NCBI GenBank assembly: GCA_030674155.1
Contig: CM060318.1
Location: forward strand, 69,343,017 to 69,407,016
From: Stramonita haemastoma
Lineage: Eukaryota; Mollusca; Gastropoda; Neogastropoda; Muricidae
DNA: 64,000 nt
Reading direction: 5' to 3'
Shown: one piece after another, positions 1 to 14,562 of the stretch
Numbering within the stretch: position 1 is the first letter of the stretch
Layout of the letters: each line of letters begins with the position of its first letter
Program-made: the position numbers and the translations under genes
The notes under the pieces: model-generated
The model's database searches: none
Told to the model about the DNA's origin: nothing
What the model saw: the letters and a program-made list of their open reading frames with translations, nothing else

Positions 1-79
1 CTTCTCGACCGGTGAGGGAAGGTGTTGCTTGTTTTTGTTGACGTGATGAGCAGGCGAGTGTTGTGTTGTGTTGTGTCAG

Positions 80-204
80 GACTCTCAGATCCTGTTCAAC
101 CTGTACTGCAACAACGACATGAACCACCATGATGGAACCTGTTGCAATACCCCAGAGCCTGCCACCACCCTGCAAATCATCACCGCAGCTGCTTTCCTCG
201 TCTG
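80..204 (+). CDS. CASD1: CASD1 exon (first in window)
   Basis: Acceptor TTGTGTCAG at 71-79, donor G|GTAAGC at 205. It encodes [12 protein letters not shown] then a short Cys pair (TCC) and the start of the first membrane helix ([13 protein letters not shown]). In family members this stretch lies just after the SGNH catalytic His, so the catalytic domain should end just upstream. Leaves phase 2. Confidence 0.88.
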
Positions 205-3200
205 GTAAGCTCTGGCTGGTGTGTGGGTGTACGTGTGTGTGTGTGTGGGTTATATGAGTGTGTGTGTTAATGTTTGTTGGGGGGGGAGTGTGTCAGTGGG
301 AGAGGGGGGGTGCATATGTGGTGTGTGTGTGTAAACGTGTGTGGTGTGTATGTGTGGTGTGTGTGTGTGTGTAAACGAACGTGTGTGTGTGTGTGTTTGT
401 AAACAAGTGTGTGTGTGTGTGTTTGTAAACGTGTGTGTGGATGTGTGTCTGTATGTGCTTGTCCCTGTGTCTATGCTTGTGTGTATGTGAGTGTGTGTGT
501 GTGTGTGTTAGTGTGCACATGAATTTATATTCTCAGGAAAGATGAAATATGAACTGTGTTCTCTGTTGTGTCTTCTGTTAATCAGTTCACTGTGTTAACT
601 GTTGTGGTTTGGTTTTTACAGCATGGTGTCGGCCGTAGCCTTGTATCTGTACCGACGGAGGCTGCGTCGACTTGCTGTGAAAGCCAGAGCAGGAGGTATG
701 TCTATGCTCTGAGTTTAGTAATAGACCTTTTTTATGTAATTAAATGGTTAACAGAATGAAAATGTTTTTAAGGGTGTATACAGGAGACAACAACAATGAT
801 GGTTTATGCAAAAACAAACAAATACACAAAGTGTGCCAACAGTGCAAAATACGCCTGATCTTGACAATTTTGTGGGGAAAATGATAGTTTATTCTTTTGC
901 CTGGCTATGTAACACATAGGAACAGAAGGGTAAGCCTAAGAGGTAAGTGTAGGGTGAGGAGCTGCATGACTGAAGACTTTCCCTTCTACACAAGCAGACT
1001 TCATCTGTAAAATATTGATATCTTATCAGAGAATTGTAGAATAAAAATTCTTAATTTTGAGGAATGGTGATTTTGTTTCAAAACAGTTTCATTACAGAAG
1101 CACTTTCGCAAAGAAGAGCTAGGTTGTGTTTATGGTCAGAACATTGTGCTCGCAATTTGACGACTTGAATTCAACTCCCCTTAGAGGGGATTTTCCCCCT
1201 CGGATGAGACTGTAAACCGAGGCCCCATGTGTGAACACACGCAGAACATCTTGCGGACACGTTAAATCCTGTTCCGCTTTTTGTAAGAGTAGGCCATTGT
1301 GTACCGGTGGGAACAGATGACAATATTTACAAAACTGCATACACACGGGGACTGGATGAAAAAAAGCACATGAGTGCTTATTCCATTATCCTCAATTGAA
1401 GAATAAATAAATAAATAAAATAAAATAGCGGTATAGGATTAAAAATCATTTTTTAGTGTGTTTTAAAGGGTACATTTTTTGTCAGTATGAAGGATTAAAC
1501 ATGTGAGTTAAGAGAACTAGAATAGATATAAAGTTGTGTATGTGTGTTTGCAATCATGCATGCATGCTCTGTGTGTATGTGTATTTCGTTGTGTGTATGC
1601 GTGCAGGTGCAGAAAATGGTCTTCGCAGCAACAATGGCAGCATGGCCAATAGCAGTCCAAAGACCTCCTTTGTGGACTCGGTGTCAGAAGTGTTGGTACC
1701 CCTGGCCAAGCTTGGAGTCATCATGTGCTACTTTTATCTCTGTGATAGGTCAGATCGCTTGTGGGGTCATTTCTTATCATTGAAATCTCAAATGAGTGTC
1801 ATTTTTTGGGTCTGGAATTTGCTGTAAAGCTAACAGAAAAAAGGCTTTTTTTGTTTGTTGTTGTGTACTTTGGAAAAGATGAATATCAGCAAAGGGTTTT
1901 TGTTTGGGTTTTTTTGTTTGTCATTGGATTAGTGGGCTACAGAAACCAACACTTCCCAGGAGAAAAATATGAGAAATAATGGACAAAGTGCAAAGGTTCT
2001 TTCTTTAAACAGAGAGGTCTTCCCAATATCTATTGAGCAACACTCACATAATGTGGGGTGTGAGAGGAGTCCAGCCTTTCAGATGAAAACAGAGACTGCC
2101 ATAACACCTGCTCAAAGTTTCAGAAGGGGTCAAAAAAACCAACTGTAGTTCATGAATACATTTAAACACTTGATTTCATATTGATAGTTGGGTTTTTTTT
2201 GTTGAATACATTTTCAAACGAATTCTGATCTGTGCAATTTGAATCAGAGTCCGTTAAACTTGACGTGGAAAAGTGAAGGGATTATTTTTGCAAGAAAGAA
2301 GGGAAAAGTATGTTTGTGTGTGTGCATGCGTGCGTGCACATATCTGTGTATGTGTGAGTGTGTGTGTTTTTTGGAGACAAGAAATGGGGAAGAGGAGAAG
2401 GAGGGAAAGTTTGTAAAGAGTGTGAATGCATTAGTACTTGTATATAAGCTGACATGTGTGTGAAAGATTAGAAAAGAAAAAGTGTGTGTGTGTGTTACAA
2501 TTTGAATTAGCATTCTTGGTTTTATTTCTGTTTCCAGAACAAATTTCTTCATGAAAGAAAACAAGTATTTTACCAAAGTGAACTTCTTCCTGCCCTTTGC
2601 CTATGTGATGATCCTGGGGTTTTTCTTCACTGAAAGCACCAACAAGGTACTGTCAGGAAAAGCCTGTTTTGTTCAGTGGGGCCACAACAGTGTGTTCCTT
2701 GTGACTTTGGTCAGCAAAATATTATGAGTGTTGACCTTTGTTTCTGCTCTTTATTCATGATGATATGAAGGGTGGGTATGGAACATTGTCAGTTGATATT
2801 GGGGTTAGTTCTTTCACCTCCATCCATCATTAATTTACAAAATATTTAATGAATTAAAAGCGTAGGAATCTTAAGAACGGTAAATGAAAGTGAAGCAGTT
2901 AAGTAATGATGTTTTAAAACAGTTTTAGGCCATTATATAAGTGACACTGTATTTTCTTTCTCTTTGTGCTGCTGCCTACCATAATATGCCTATGCTTACC
3001 CCCCCCCCCCCCCCCCATACTGTAATACCCAGGCTTATTCTGTTGTTCCCCCAGACCCACATTTGAAAAAAACAAAACGTAGTGTACAGCAGAAGCCTGT
3101 GGCGTTCACACAGTCAGGCTGTTTCTCCTTATTTTGATTGACAACTCCAGAGCTTTTTCTTATTGATTGACACTCCAATAGCTATTCTCATATAACTGTG

Positions 3201-6200
3201 CAAGGCTGAAGTTGGCAGAGACAGAGGTGAAAGTGTGTATTAGTTATGTGGAGATGAGTGTGATGCTGGGTAATGAGAGGTAAAACAGTTTGTGGGTTGT
3301 GTGCAGACAAATGTGATGCATCGTGATCAGACAGACGAGTGGAAAGGATGGATGCAGCTGGTCATCATGATCTATCATCTGACAGGGGCCAGCAAGGTGA
3401 GCCATGACTGCTTTCTATTATAGTGACACAGTGGAAATCCTCAATGAGTAGATGAACAGTAGTGGTAATCCTGAATGAGTAGAATAACAAATATGATTTA
3501 TAAATTGTAGCCTCTGACTGCAGTGCTCAAGTCATTACATCTATAACATCATCTCAAGTTTGTTAGTTGTAGCTGTATCCCAGAAGTTGGAATGTGGCTA
3601 CCTTAATGGTGGTAAAAACAGATGCATATTTGCAAAAATCTCACTAGTGGTGAACCTCGGAGCTCTAGCTGAGAAATGAAAAAAAAGGTTGTCACTGTAT
3701 GATGATTTTGCACTGTTAATAGATTTGAGGATGTGAAACAAAAGTAAAGTATTTGGGAGAACGCAAAATCAAGGCATTATTCTTTTTCATGAGGAAATGT
3801 GCTTTTCTAAATGCATAATCTTTGGTATTATCATTATTGTGGTATTAACCTATTAAGAGATGGATGAGGGGTGTGATGTTAGCCATGACCAGTACATCAT
3901 TGTCTTCATTGGTTTTACTTGTTTGTACCAGTACTAGCTTCTAGTGCATTGTAATGTGTATTGGTCAGATGGGTATTGGAAGAGGTAGGAAACATACTTG
4001 TTTGCGAACTACATCAACAGCAAAACTGTTGTAAGAGTGAAAAAAACTGGCCCTGCAGGTGTTGCCTATCTACATGCACATCCGTCTGCTGGTGTCGTGT
4101 TACCTGTTCCTCACGGGCTTTGGTCACTTCACCTACTTCTGGAACAAAGGGGACTACAGCCTCATCCGCTACAGCATGGTGAGTACCCCTACCTGCTACC
4201 CTAATGCCCCCACCCCCAACTTCTCCCTTGTTGCCGAGCTCTCTGCCAGAGGTCCTATCTGGTAAGGAGAAGTGCTGGTAACCCTGATGTGGCCCCTCTG
4301 GTTCAGTTTAACTGTGGTCTGTCTGGCCCTGTGTAACCTCTGCTCTCCCTGATGCCTGCTTCTGTGAATCTTGGCACTGTGGGGCAGTTTTTGTGGTCTT
4401 TGCTTCTTGTGATATGTGAGATGCTTTTGTTGGGTACTGCAAGTCGTAGGGTAGTGTTGTGGATTAGATGATCATGTAGTTTGTGATCTAGTTTTGATAT
4501 TGTGTTGGAACTGTTGGTAAACATTTTACAGTTTTGTCAAAAAACAAAACAAAAAAAAGACTGAAGAGGTAGACGCCTAGTTATTTAATGCTTCCTAAAT
4601 TGTGGGGGCCATATAATGAATAGAACAGCCCATACTTAGTTGTGAGTTGTCCATGTACTAAACATTTTTGTGTATTGTCATAGACAAAAAAGAGTTCTTT
4701 CTACTGACAGGTACTCATTTGATGAGCCAGCAATCTTTGGAATTCCTGTCAGTCATGATAGAGCATTCCCTGAACTAGAAGGACTTTTTTTTTTTTTTTT
4801 TTTTTTACAAGTTCGTGTGCTAAAGCGCCAAGGTTAAGAATTCCATGTCTACCAGTGTAAATCATCAGACTGACCTGGTTGACTGACATTGTCTCATTAC
4901 TAATCTTTCTTACACATGACTTAACCACTAAAGAGTGAAGCTTGTAACCCTCAATTTTTTTTTTAAAGGGGAGGAAGGGTATTAGGAGTGGAAATGGTGC
5001 TAAGATGAAAAAGATCTTGAATTTGTGCAGTGGTATAAGTAACAGTTTTGTTATGAGAAAGAGGAGAGGAAAAGTCTTATCACATCACACTGAGTGTATA
5101 GAAGGAACAATCCTCATCAGTGAAATGAAATCAGCTGGCAAGTGTCCACCTATAGTCCACTGAACGTGTGATGGATGGGAAAAGTGAAAGCATGGTTGCA
5201 CAAAAAGCACACAGCATAATGCCACACTTGAACATCAGTTTCTGCCTGTGAGGGTTATTATTTTCCTTACAACCTTTAAACCACTGGTGGACAGTTCTGG
5301 AAAGACAAATTACTTGTGTAAATTTAAGTTACTTTCCAAGAGAAGTGTGTTTTCAGTTTAGCTTCAGGTATTTTCCATGTTCATGTGATTTTACTGATCT
5401 TGATCAAAGATAATGATTAATTTCATTGGAAATATGACAATGTATTCCAACAATTCAGACAACAATTTTGATCAGAAAGTGATGATTTTTTGTTGAGGAC
5501 TGATTGCAGTCATGTGAAGTAGTTGTGAGATGACATACAAGCAGTGGTTGGAATCTTAAGAGGGTGACAGATGACGTTTCTGGACCTCACTGTTGTGAGG
5601 TTGAAATGGATCCCAAATGGATCCTCTGTCATACCCATACTTCTCAAGTGGCTTGATGTGTTGCCTTCAACCCAACCATTCTGAATAGGTCATGTTCTAT
5701 TTTAAATGGACAGCTTGCATCCTCCAGCCAATCAAAACGCATTATGAAGCTCATTCTCGCCATGACATGTGTGTCTTGTGTCATAGAGACTACTGAGCTC
5801 ACACCTACCTTCACAGTTGACTCCTTTCAAATATTTTACATGGCAGTTTGTCCTTACTGCTGTGACAGGTCAGAACAAACAGATTCAAACAGTCCTTCTG
5901 AATCGAAAGATTGAAATTGATTGTGTGGGCGTAGTTTTAGAGCAGTAATGATCAGCCTGGAGTGATAAGAAAAAGTCAGCTGGGAAGGAAGCCTCCTTCT
6001 CCAGTAGTCCATGTAGGGCTGAAGGAGTTAGTCTGGTGTCCCAAAGATGTTAACAGAGAAACAACTGTAGATTCCTGAAAATAAAGATGGTTATTATGTG
6101 AGTGAAAAGTAGTATGTGTGTGTGTTCAAACGTGCATGTGCTCATGCATGCGTGTTGGTGTGTATTAATGACATAGACTGTGCACAAAGGCTTTCACTCT

Positions 6201-7340
6201 ACTTGTGAATTTGCTTTTTTTTAATTTTTTTTTTTTAACTGATATCAGATTTGCTTCTGTAATTATTGACAGGTACTCTTTTAGTTTGTTCTTTTTAGTC
6301 ATTTGTGCCATTGAACCCCATGTGTTGTTTGTATTGTGCGACATTTGTAGAGAAAAAGTTTTTTTGCTTCCTATTCATAGATGTTCTTTTTGACTTTGGT
6401 GTCTCCAGTGACTGTGATTTGGTATTTTGAAACATAGTTTTTATCTTTTTTTAAAAATTCTTTTTTTTTATGGTCTTTATCTTTCGTCATTTTTGAAAAT
6501 CAGAACTGTTCTATTTCTTTATTTGTGCCATAAAGAGTGTTGTCTGTAATGATTTTCAGACATTTTTTCAGACAGTTTTACAAATTTCCTAGACGTTTTG
6601 CAACCCAGTGTTGGACCAATGATTTTGCTATTCAATTCAGTATTTGCCATTCTAGAAGGTATTCGATATATTGCTCTTTCAGCAAGATTGATGGGGTGCT
6701 TATGAGCATTTATTATTTTTAAAAATTTTTACCACTTTATGTCACAGCAGATTTCTCTGCGTGAAATTCGGGCTCCTCTCCCCGGGAAGAGGGCGTCGCC
6801 ACAAGTGCAGCGCCTACCCTTTATTTTTTTTCCCCTTAGGGATAGTGTCTAAACACAACACCTGTGTGCATGCTGGTTTGTCTTTTTTTATATAATTTTG
6901 TCATCCGCTCCTACCGGCACACGATGGCCTGCTCTTCTGAAAGGCGGAACGGGATTTTAATGTGTGCGCAAGATGTTCTGCGTGCGTTCGCACACAGGAC
7001 CTCGGTTTATAGTCTCATCCGAATGACTATTGTCAGAGTGTTGTTTACTGAGCAAAGAATTGAGTTGACACCTGGGTCAGAACATTTCTTTTGCCTAAGG
7101 GGGACAAAAAGAGATGTGAAGCCAGGTGCAGCTATGTAGATCATTACATACCACATTGTGGCAATGTAATGTTCACTCATGTGAGTTTTTTTTTTCTCTT
7201 TTAGAAAAAAAGCAGTGGCTGTATAATAATATTTGGTATCTTAGATAATCAGTGATAGGTGTATGTGCACGCACACACACACACAGACACACACACAGAC
7301 ACACACCACACACACACACACACCACACACACACACACAC

Positions 7341-7395
<55 letters not shown>

Positions 7396-7439
7396 TTTTA
7401 AACCACAGAACACAATCAAGGTGTACATGACTTAAGCAC

Positions 7440-7484
<45 letters not shown>

Positions 7485-7529
7485 ATTATATATATATATC
7501 TTATATATGTATATATACATACATACACA

Positions 7530-7610
<81 letters not shown>

Positions 7611-10600
7611 CACACAACACACACAACACAAGCTCCTCACAACACTTGCATCTGAGTACTACTGATTTCTGGCATTTTTCTCTTGTGCTTGTGTATGATG
7701 GTCTTTCAGATTGTATATATGTGTGTGTATCTCTATCTGTTCATGCCAGTGTGTGTGTATGTGTGTGTGTGTATGTGTCTGTATCTGTCTGTCTGTCTGT
7801 CTGTGTCTGTCTGTCTGTCTGTTCATGCTATTGTGTGTGTTTATGTTAGTGTGTTTGTGCCATTATGTGTGTGAAAGTGGCTTTTGTTAATAATATACAC
7901 TGCATGTGAGCAGGCATTGGGGCACATGTGCATAGACGAATGTGATTTTTTGTTTGTTTGTTTGTTTGTTTTTTTATTTCTTTCTTTCTTTTAATTTTTT
8001 TTTTTTTTTTGACGAATGTGATTGTGCTTTTTGTGCATATATTCAAGTACAAAACCTCTAAATAGTCTTGTACTGTTTTCTTTTGTCCATTTTCTGTCCA
8101 TGCTAAACCTCTTGCTCCACCCTTTCTGTCTTAGTATTCCACATCCCGTAGTTCACAAAGCTTTGTTTTTGCTAGTTAATATGAAAGAGAGAAACAGTGC
8201 TTGTGTCAATTGTGTTAAGAATAAGAGTTTTGTCCCTAGTGTGCATAAAAAGAACAGCTTTAACTGATTCAGAGCTTTTTAAGGATGCCATCTGTCTGAG
8301 AAAGGTTACTTAAACCCCCAAAGACCAGCGGTAGACTCCTTTTGTGAGTATCGTGGTATAAAGGTGGGCTGTTAATAATGAAATTGTGAGTGATGGTGGG
8401 ATATTTTCCCACAATATGTTTTTTATTTCATATCTTATTTAGTTTTTTCTGTTTCTCAGTTTACCTTAAGGGGGGGGGGGGGTATGCTTGCATCCACCCC
8501 AAATTTCTCTATATGTCAGACGGTATCTGCCACTTAGTGAGTAAATCACTTAATCAGTCAGTTATTCATTAATAAACCAATCTTATTTTCATGTCAATAT
8601 GTGTAAGCACATGTAGTGTGTGTGTGGTGTGTGTGCATGCGCGTGCATGTGCATGTGTGTCTGTGTGTTGTGGCGTAGTGTGCATGCATGCATGATATGC
8701 ATGCATGCATGTCTTTTGTGCTTATGTATTGTTTGTGTATCTCTTCCTTATACATTTACCTTTCCTACATAATGGTCAACATTGACTGTTTGCTTCTATA
8801 TTTATATCTATCCATTGGTTTGTTTTCTCACAAGTCGTATTCATGGTAGTCAGATTATAAACTGGTACATTTTGTCCATCCTTCAGTCCTTGCATTTTTT
8901 TTGTAGTTGTGTAATTATTTGCTTATATGGAAATGGCTTTTGTTTTCTTTAACCTTGGGAATTGTTACATGGTCATCAATTTGTGATTCCTAGAAACTAT
9001 CAATATTAGTTTATATGTGGTTAGTTAGCAGCACATGATTTTTCAAGAAATCCACTTTCAGGGAAAGAAAAGGGAACAAAACTAGAAGTGTAGAGAAAAA
9101 GTAGAAGGGACAGATTGTGGGGAAAAGAAGAGTGACATACATATATAGCACCATCCTCTTCAGCCTAATGCTGTTGATTCAAGGGCAGTTTGCTTTGCAT
9201 GAGGAGTTGATTGCTTTGAACAAGAAACAGAGATCAGCTTTTGTTTGGAACTTTCTTCACAGTCAGTGAGACCTGTATGAAGGCAGTGTTGTGTGAAAGT
9301 GCTTTATTATTGTTTTATCATCATTATCATCAACACCATTATCATTATTATTTGTAAAATGTGTTTCTTCTGTCCATATCCTGTAAAGTCAAGCTTTATT
9401 CCCTGGGCGCAAGTGTATGACAAGAACATTTTGTGAAACCTCCCCACAGCCTTTTGTTTTAGCTTCTTTCCTGGAGGTTTTTAGTTTGTTCTTTTAAAAA
9501 AAAAAAAAAAAAATCTTATGTCACAACTCTAACATTGACAGAATGTCCTTAACCATGTTTTGGGAAAGAGAAAAGTTGACTGTTTTTGTTGTGTACCAAT
9601 TAAAAGGAAATTAAATCTGGGTGGGTGTAGTACTACCCTTTGTGGTTGGGCCTTGTGGTTTGTGGGGTATGTATCTGTAAGCTAGAGGGTGCACTGCTGG
9701 GTTGTTTCGTTGCAGCATGGGTGTCGACACTGTCAGATTTTTTGGCACTCCAGAAAGAACAGCTTGCGACGCGTGTTAGAAGTAAGTTCTGTGCCTGTAT
9801 GCCTTGCTGCTGCTGCTGCTGCCTACCTAGCTGCCTTGTGTGGGTCTGAAGTATGAGCAGACTGACTGCCTGCCTGCCTGCCTGTGTGTGTTCTGTGGTC
9901 TTCTCTGTCGCTTCCCTTCACCTGTTCTCGTTTGTCCTCTTTCCTTGCCAGCATAGTCACAGGGGTTTTTACCCCTAGTTTTTTTCTTTTAAAAAAAATA
10001 TTATTTTTTTTTACTCTTTCATTGTTTTAAAGATGTACGGGGTACTTATACTCCCATGTTTATATTTGAATGTGGATTTCTGTTTTCCTTTTTTTTAAAA
10101 AGTATTTTTTTCAGTTTCTTGTGAAATGACTGTTAGATTGTAATTATTCAGTTTAAATTTGTCTCTTTTTGCTTCCTTTTAAGAACCTATTGCAAAAATT
10201 AGGTTTGTTTGTACAAACTTTTTAAAATAAATTAAAAGAAAGCAGCATCAAAAGTAGAAAAGGCTCTATAATGAAATCATTTTTTGCAACTCCCCATAAA
10301 ATATATAAAATGTTATGATGCCTACTTTGAAACCTGTAAGTAGAAATACATATAGATAAAGAATTATAGACAAATATGTAAATGCATTTTAAGTCGTAGT
10401 TTGTCTAGGGTGAAAACCTGGGGGGCTTGTGTTTTTTTTTGTTTGTTTGGGATTTTTTTGGGGGTGAGGGGTGTTTGGAGGTTTTTCTTCTTGTTTTGGG
10501 TTGGGTTTTGTTGTTGGTGTGTGTGATTTGTTGTTGTTGTTTTTAAGCCTTTTGTATCATTGTTCTTATTTTTGTGATCAGGAGTCATCTGAGCTTCATG

Positions 10601-13207
10601 TACTCTTGATATAGTTTTTCACATTTTATTTTGATTATGTTGTGTCTATTTCTTATTTACCAGCACAAGTCAGTCTTTCATCTTGTTTTTTATTAATCAT
10701 AGGCAGAATGAGGTTTTCATTTGTGTGTGTGTGTGTGTGTGTTTTTCTCTGTAAGAAAAACTTGGGAAATGGTTTTATAAAGTTGATCAGTGTAGCAGAA
10801 TGTACGCTGACCTGTACCAGTATACACACAAGCAGTGATTTGTCATAGGTCATTCAGTGTTCAAGGCAGGTTTCTGATTTCTTTTTAAGAGAGGATAGTA
10901 ACATTTCTGCTGCCACCAAACCATAGGTAAGGAGGATTCAAGTGCCCCATTGATGAACAGATCATGACTGAAAGTTGAAGTGCTCTTCACACTAACAGAC
11001 AAGGAAGGTATCTGACTATCAACTTTTTTTCCCATTCATCAGCTAGAGCTCCAAGGTTCACCAGTGGTGAGATTCTATGCGACTATTTGCCCACCATTAA
11101 GGTAGCCACATTCTGACTTCAGGGTGATGTGTTAATAATAAGCAAATTAAGGAGGAGTTGTGATGCCCATTTATTAACTGGTAGATAATAAGTTGTGGTT
11201 CTAGTTAGACCATCCGGTAAGAGTTCTCATTCTCATCTTGCCAAAAGACAAGGGGGAGGTCATATTCTCAGGGGACTAACACAAAAAACTGAAGGCGTGC
11301 ATGTTCAAGCCATCACTAAGTGTTCATTACTGAAAGTGTTTTGCTATAGTACAAAAGAGTATAATACAACACAACACAACACAGTACAGTGGATCATCAT
11401 GTCTTAAGTTATAAGAGGTAAATTGGGTTGGGGTTTTAAAAAATAATTTTTAAAAGAAATTTTTGTTTTATCTGTGTTCCATGTAAACTGCTGTGAAATT
11501 CTAGAATTACCGTATCACTTAAACATTATTCAAACATCTCCTTTTTCATCTAATCTTTTTTTTTTTTTAATTAACTTTCATCTATTTTGACATTATTGTA
11601 TTAAAGGTCAACCTATCTTCTGTAAGAGACTGAAGTAGACCAGGATAGCTGAGTAAATAGATGCGTGATTCAAAATTATTTGACCAAGTATGGTCAATCA
11701 GAGATTGATTTAGTGGCTAAGTGTTTGAATGGTGAGAAGTCTCCTGCCTCCATGCCCCCAACTGACCCTTTAGCCTTTCTGTACCTGAGCTTGGAGTTCT
11801 GATGTCCTATAGAGTCAGACCAAACTGTTCACTTAACATACTGTTTGGTGTATGGAGTTTTCTGTAGAGAATAGATTCGTTTTGAATTACAGTTATGCTT
11901 TCTTTGCAGAATCTTGTGTATGCATGACAAGGAGGAAAGTAGGTGTTGTTTGCATTGTGTTCCTCTCATCCTCTGAGTGTTGACACTGTACCTGGTTGCT
12001 CTCTTTCTCTCTTCTCCTGGATTCCTCACTTTACATAACCACACTCTGATAAAATAAAAAAAAGCAGTGTTCATGTTGCATACAACATGTGTGTTTTTGT
12101 GTATGTTGCTCTCATATCTTCCTTCAATGAAAGAAAGACAACATTTTTTTAAAATGATAAAGTGGTCTTCAATATGGGTTAACCTGCAGCAAAACTTTTT
12201 TTTTCATTTCTCAGCTAGAACTCCAACGGTTTACCAATGGTGAGTGAGATTTTGCATATGTGACCATTTTTCCTCACCATTAAAGTAGCTGCATTCTGAC
12301 CTTGGGGATACTGTTGGGAATTGAACCTACCAGTTTTGCCAGGACAGTTGGGAGGTACCTCCATGCTCTCTCTGATTTTCAACTGTCATGGAGTTTTTTG
12401 ATGTGCGCAAGTGTGTCAACACATGGGTCCAACTGGTTTTAGTCTCCTCCAAAAGACTCGGCATTCACTATTCAGTTTTATTTTCCCATCAAACTGGGAA
12501 GAAAGAGCAAGGCTGGTGATCAAACCCAGAACCTCACCATTTACTTGTTAAGCTATTGAGTATCTAAACCATTCTGCCACCTTTCTCCCTGAAACCTTTG
12601 ATAAGCCAAATGGCCAGATGAAAATGTGTTATGTGCCAGAAGGTTTGCCTATAATTATTAGTATCTGTGTTAGTGAAGATGACATCCTGAGTGCAGACTG
12701 GAAGAGTTAGAATCAGGGTCAGTTTGTGGCCTTGCTTTTCTTATTCATCTTTTTAACAGCACAGACCTGTCTTTGTTTTTTGTGCTGTGTCTTTTAATAC
12801 TCTTACTTTCCAGTGATGAACTGTTGGAAGTGGTTAAAAAGTACTAATGTGAAGGTATACACGCTTACTATCATAGGCTCTCCTCTGTGGCTGTCTTTTA
12901 TTTGTAAATGTCTTCTTCCATGGAAAAGTATGAGATGTTTACAAGTGTTTCTCCTGTTGAGATATGTCACATCTGTGGTCAGTTTCTGTTTAGCTTGTCA
13001 TTGACTATGAGGGCTTGTTATTCGTTTCTTTCTCAAGCTTATGTTTTTTGTTTTTTTTAATTTGGTATGATTTCATACTTCAAAAATGTCTATCAAAGTG
13101 TATTGCAGTTTTCTTTGGGTGTTTGTTTTAGTAATTCTCTAGTCTATGTTTTCTGTAAAAGTTTTCTAAATATTTTCATTCTTTTTGTTTTCCTTCCAGA
13201 CGTAGTG

Positions 13208-13276
<69 letters not shown>

Positions 13277-13882
13277 CACGTTAATATGTATGCACCTGTA
13301 TTTGCGTGACTGAACATAATATCTTATTTAGATTTCCCTTAACTAGTTTTTGATCAATTTTGTTGTTGCTGTTGAAAAGGCATCAGTCTAATGTTTTTTT
13401 GAAAAATCCAAAAAGAACATCAATCACCAAGTTGACAATTTTTAGGTAGGTAGGTCAAAACCAGGTAATGACTTTGTTTGCTTCATTTGTCACTATGGAT
13501 AAATTACAATTTTTGATCTCCAGAACATTAGCTAGATTTGAAACAATATGAAGTGAGTTGATGTCCATTCAGGGAGATATTTATACAAGATCTATATCCA
13601 AGTTGATTACCCAATATTTATTCAGGATTGGGGGGGGGGGGGGGGGGGGGGGGGTTGTGTGTGCATGGAGGGGGAAGGGGGGGGGGGTAGAGGGGGACTA
13701 AATTCTGACTTTAATAGTAATCTGTTGACACTTAAGTATGTGCTTTTTTATCATTTAGCTGCTGCTTTTTATAGACTATGTAACTTTTTTTTTATAACTT
13801 TTAACTTGTTATGCCCAATTTAGTTTTCAGTGTAGAAAATTTAGCTTTGCATTATTTCAGAGAGAGAGAGAGAGAGAGAGTG

Positions 13883-13927
<45 letters not shown>

Positions 13928-14531
13928 GTGTGTGTGTGTGTGTGATGTGTGTGTGTGTGATAGACAGACAGACAGACAGAGAGAGGTGGAGAGAGAATAT
14001 TTAGTCATGGTACTGTGTATATTATGTAAGCATGTGATATGCTGGAGTCTGTTTTTGCTTGTTTTAATCTTCTGCTTGTGCTTGCTTTTGGTGGTGTTGT
14101 TTTAGAATGCAAGACGTAACCATCTATATTCTTGCATGCTGTATGAGTGTAACACTAACAGTAAAGAAAGGACTAAGGGGGGTGGGGGGGATGTTTTTCA
14201 CTGTATCATCATTTTGTTTTCTTGTGTTAGGTCATATTCACTTGTGTCCTCCTTTCATATTGTATCATTGTTATTGAAACATTTGAATTGTATGGATGTG
14301 AGATTCTATGAAATGATCAGGCCAAAGATGCCATTCATTGTGGACAATTGCGCTTACGGTCACTGCTACAAAAGTTGCTCAGAATTGTGTGCAGAGAATT
14401 CTGTTTTGACTGTATACATATTTATTTCTGATTTTCTCTTACGCACACACGCATGCATGCACATGCATACACACACACATAAGTGTGCACACGCACACAC
14501 ACACACACGACACGCACACACACACACACAC

Positions 14532-14562
<31 letters not shown>
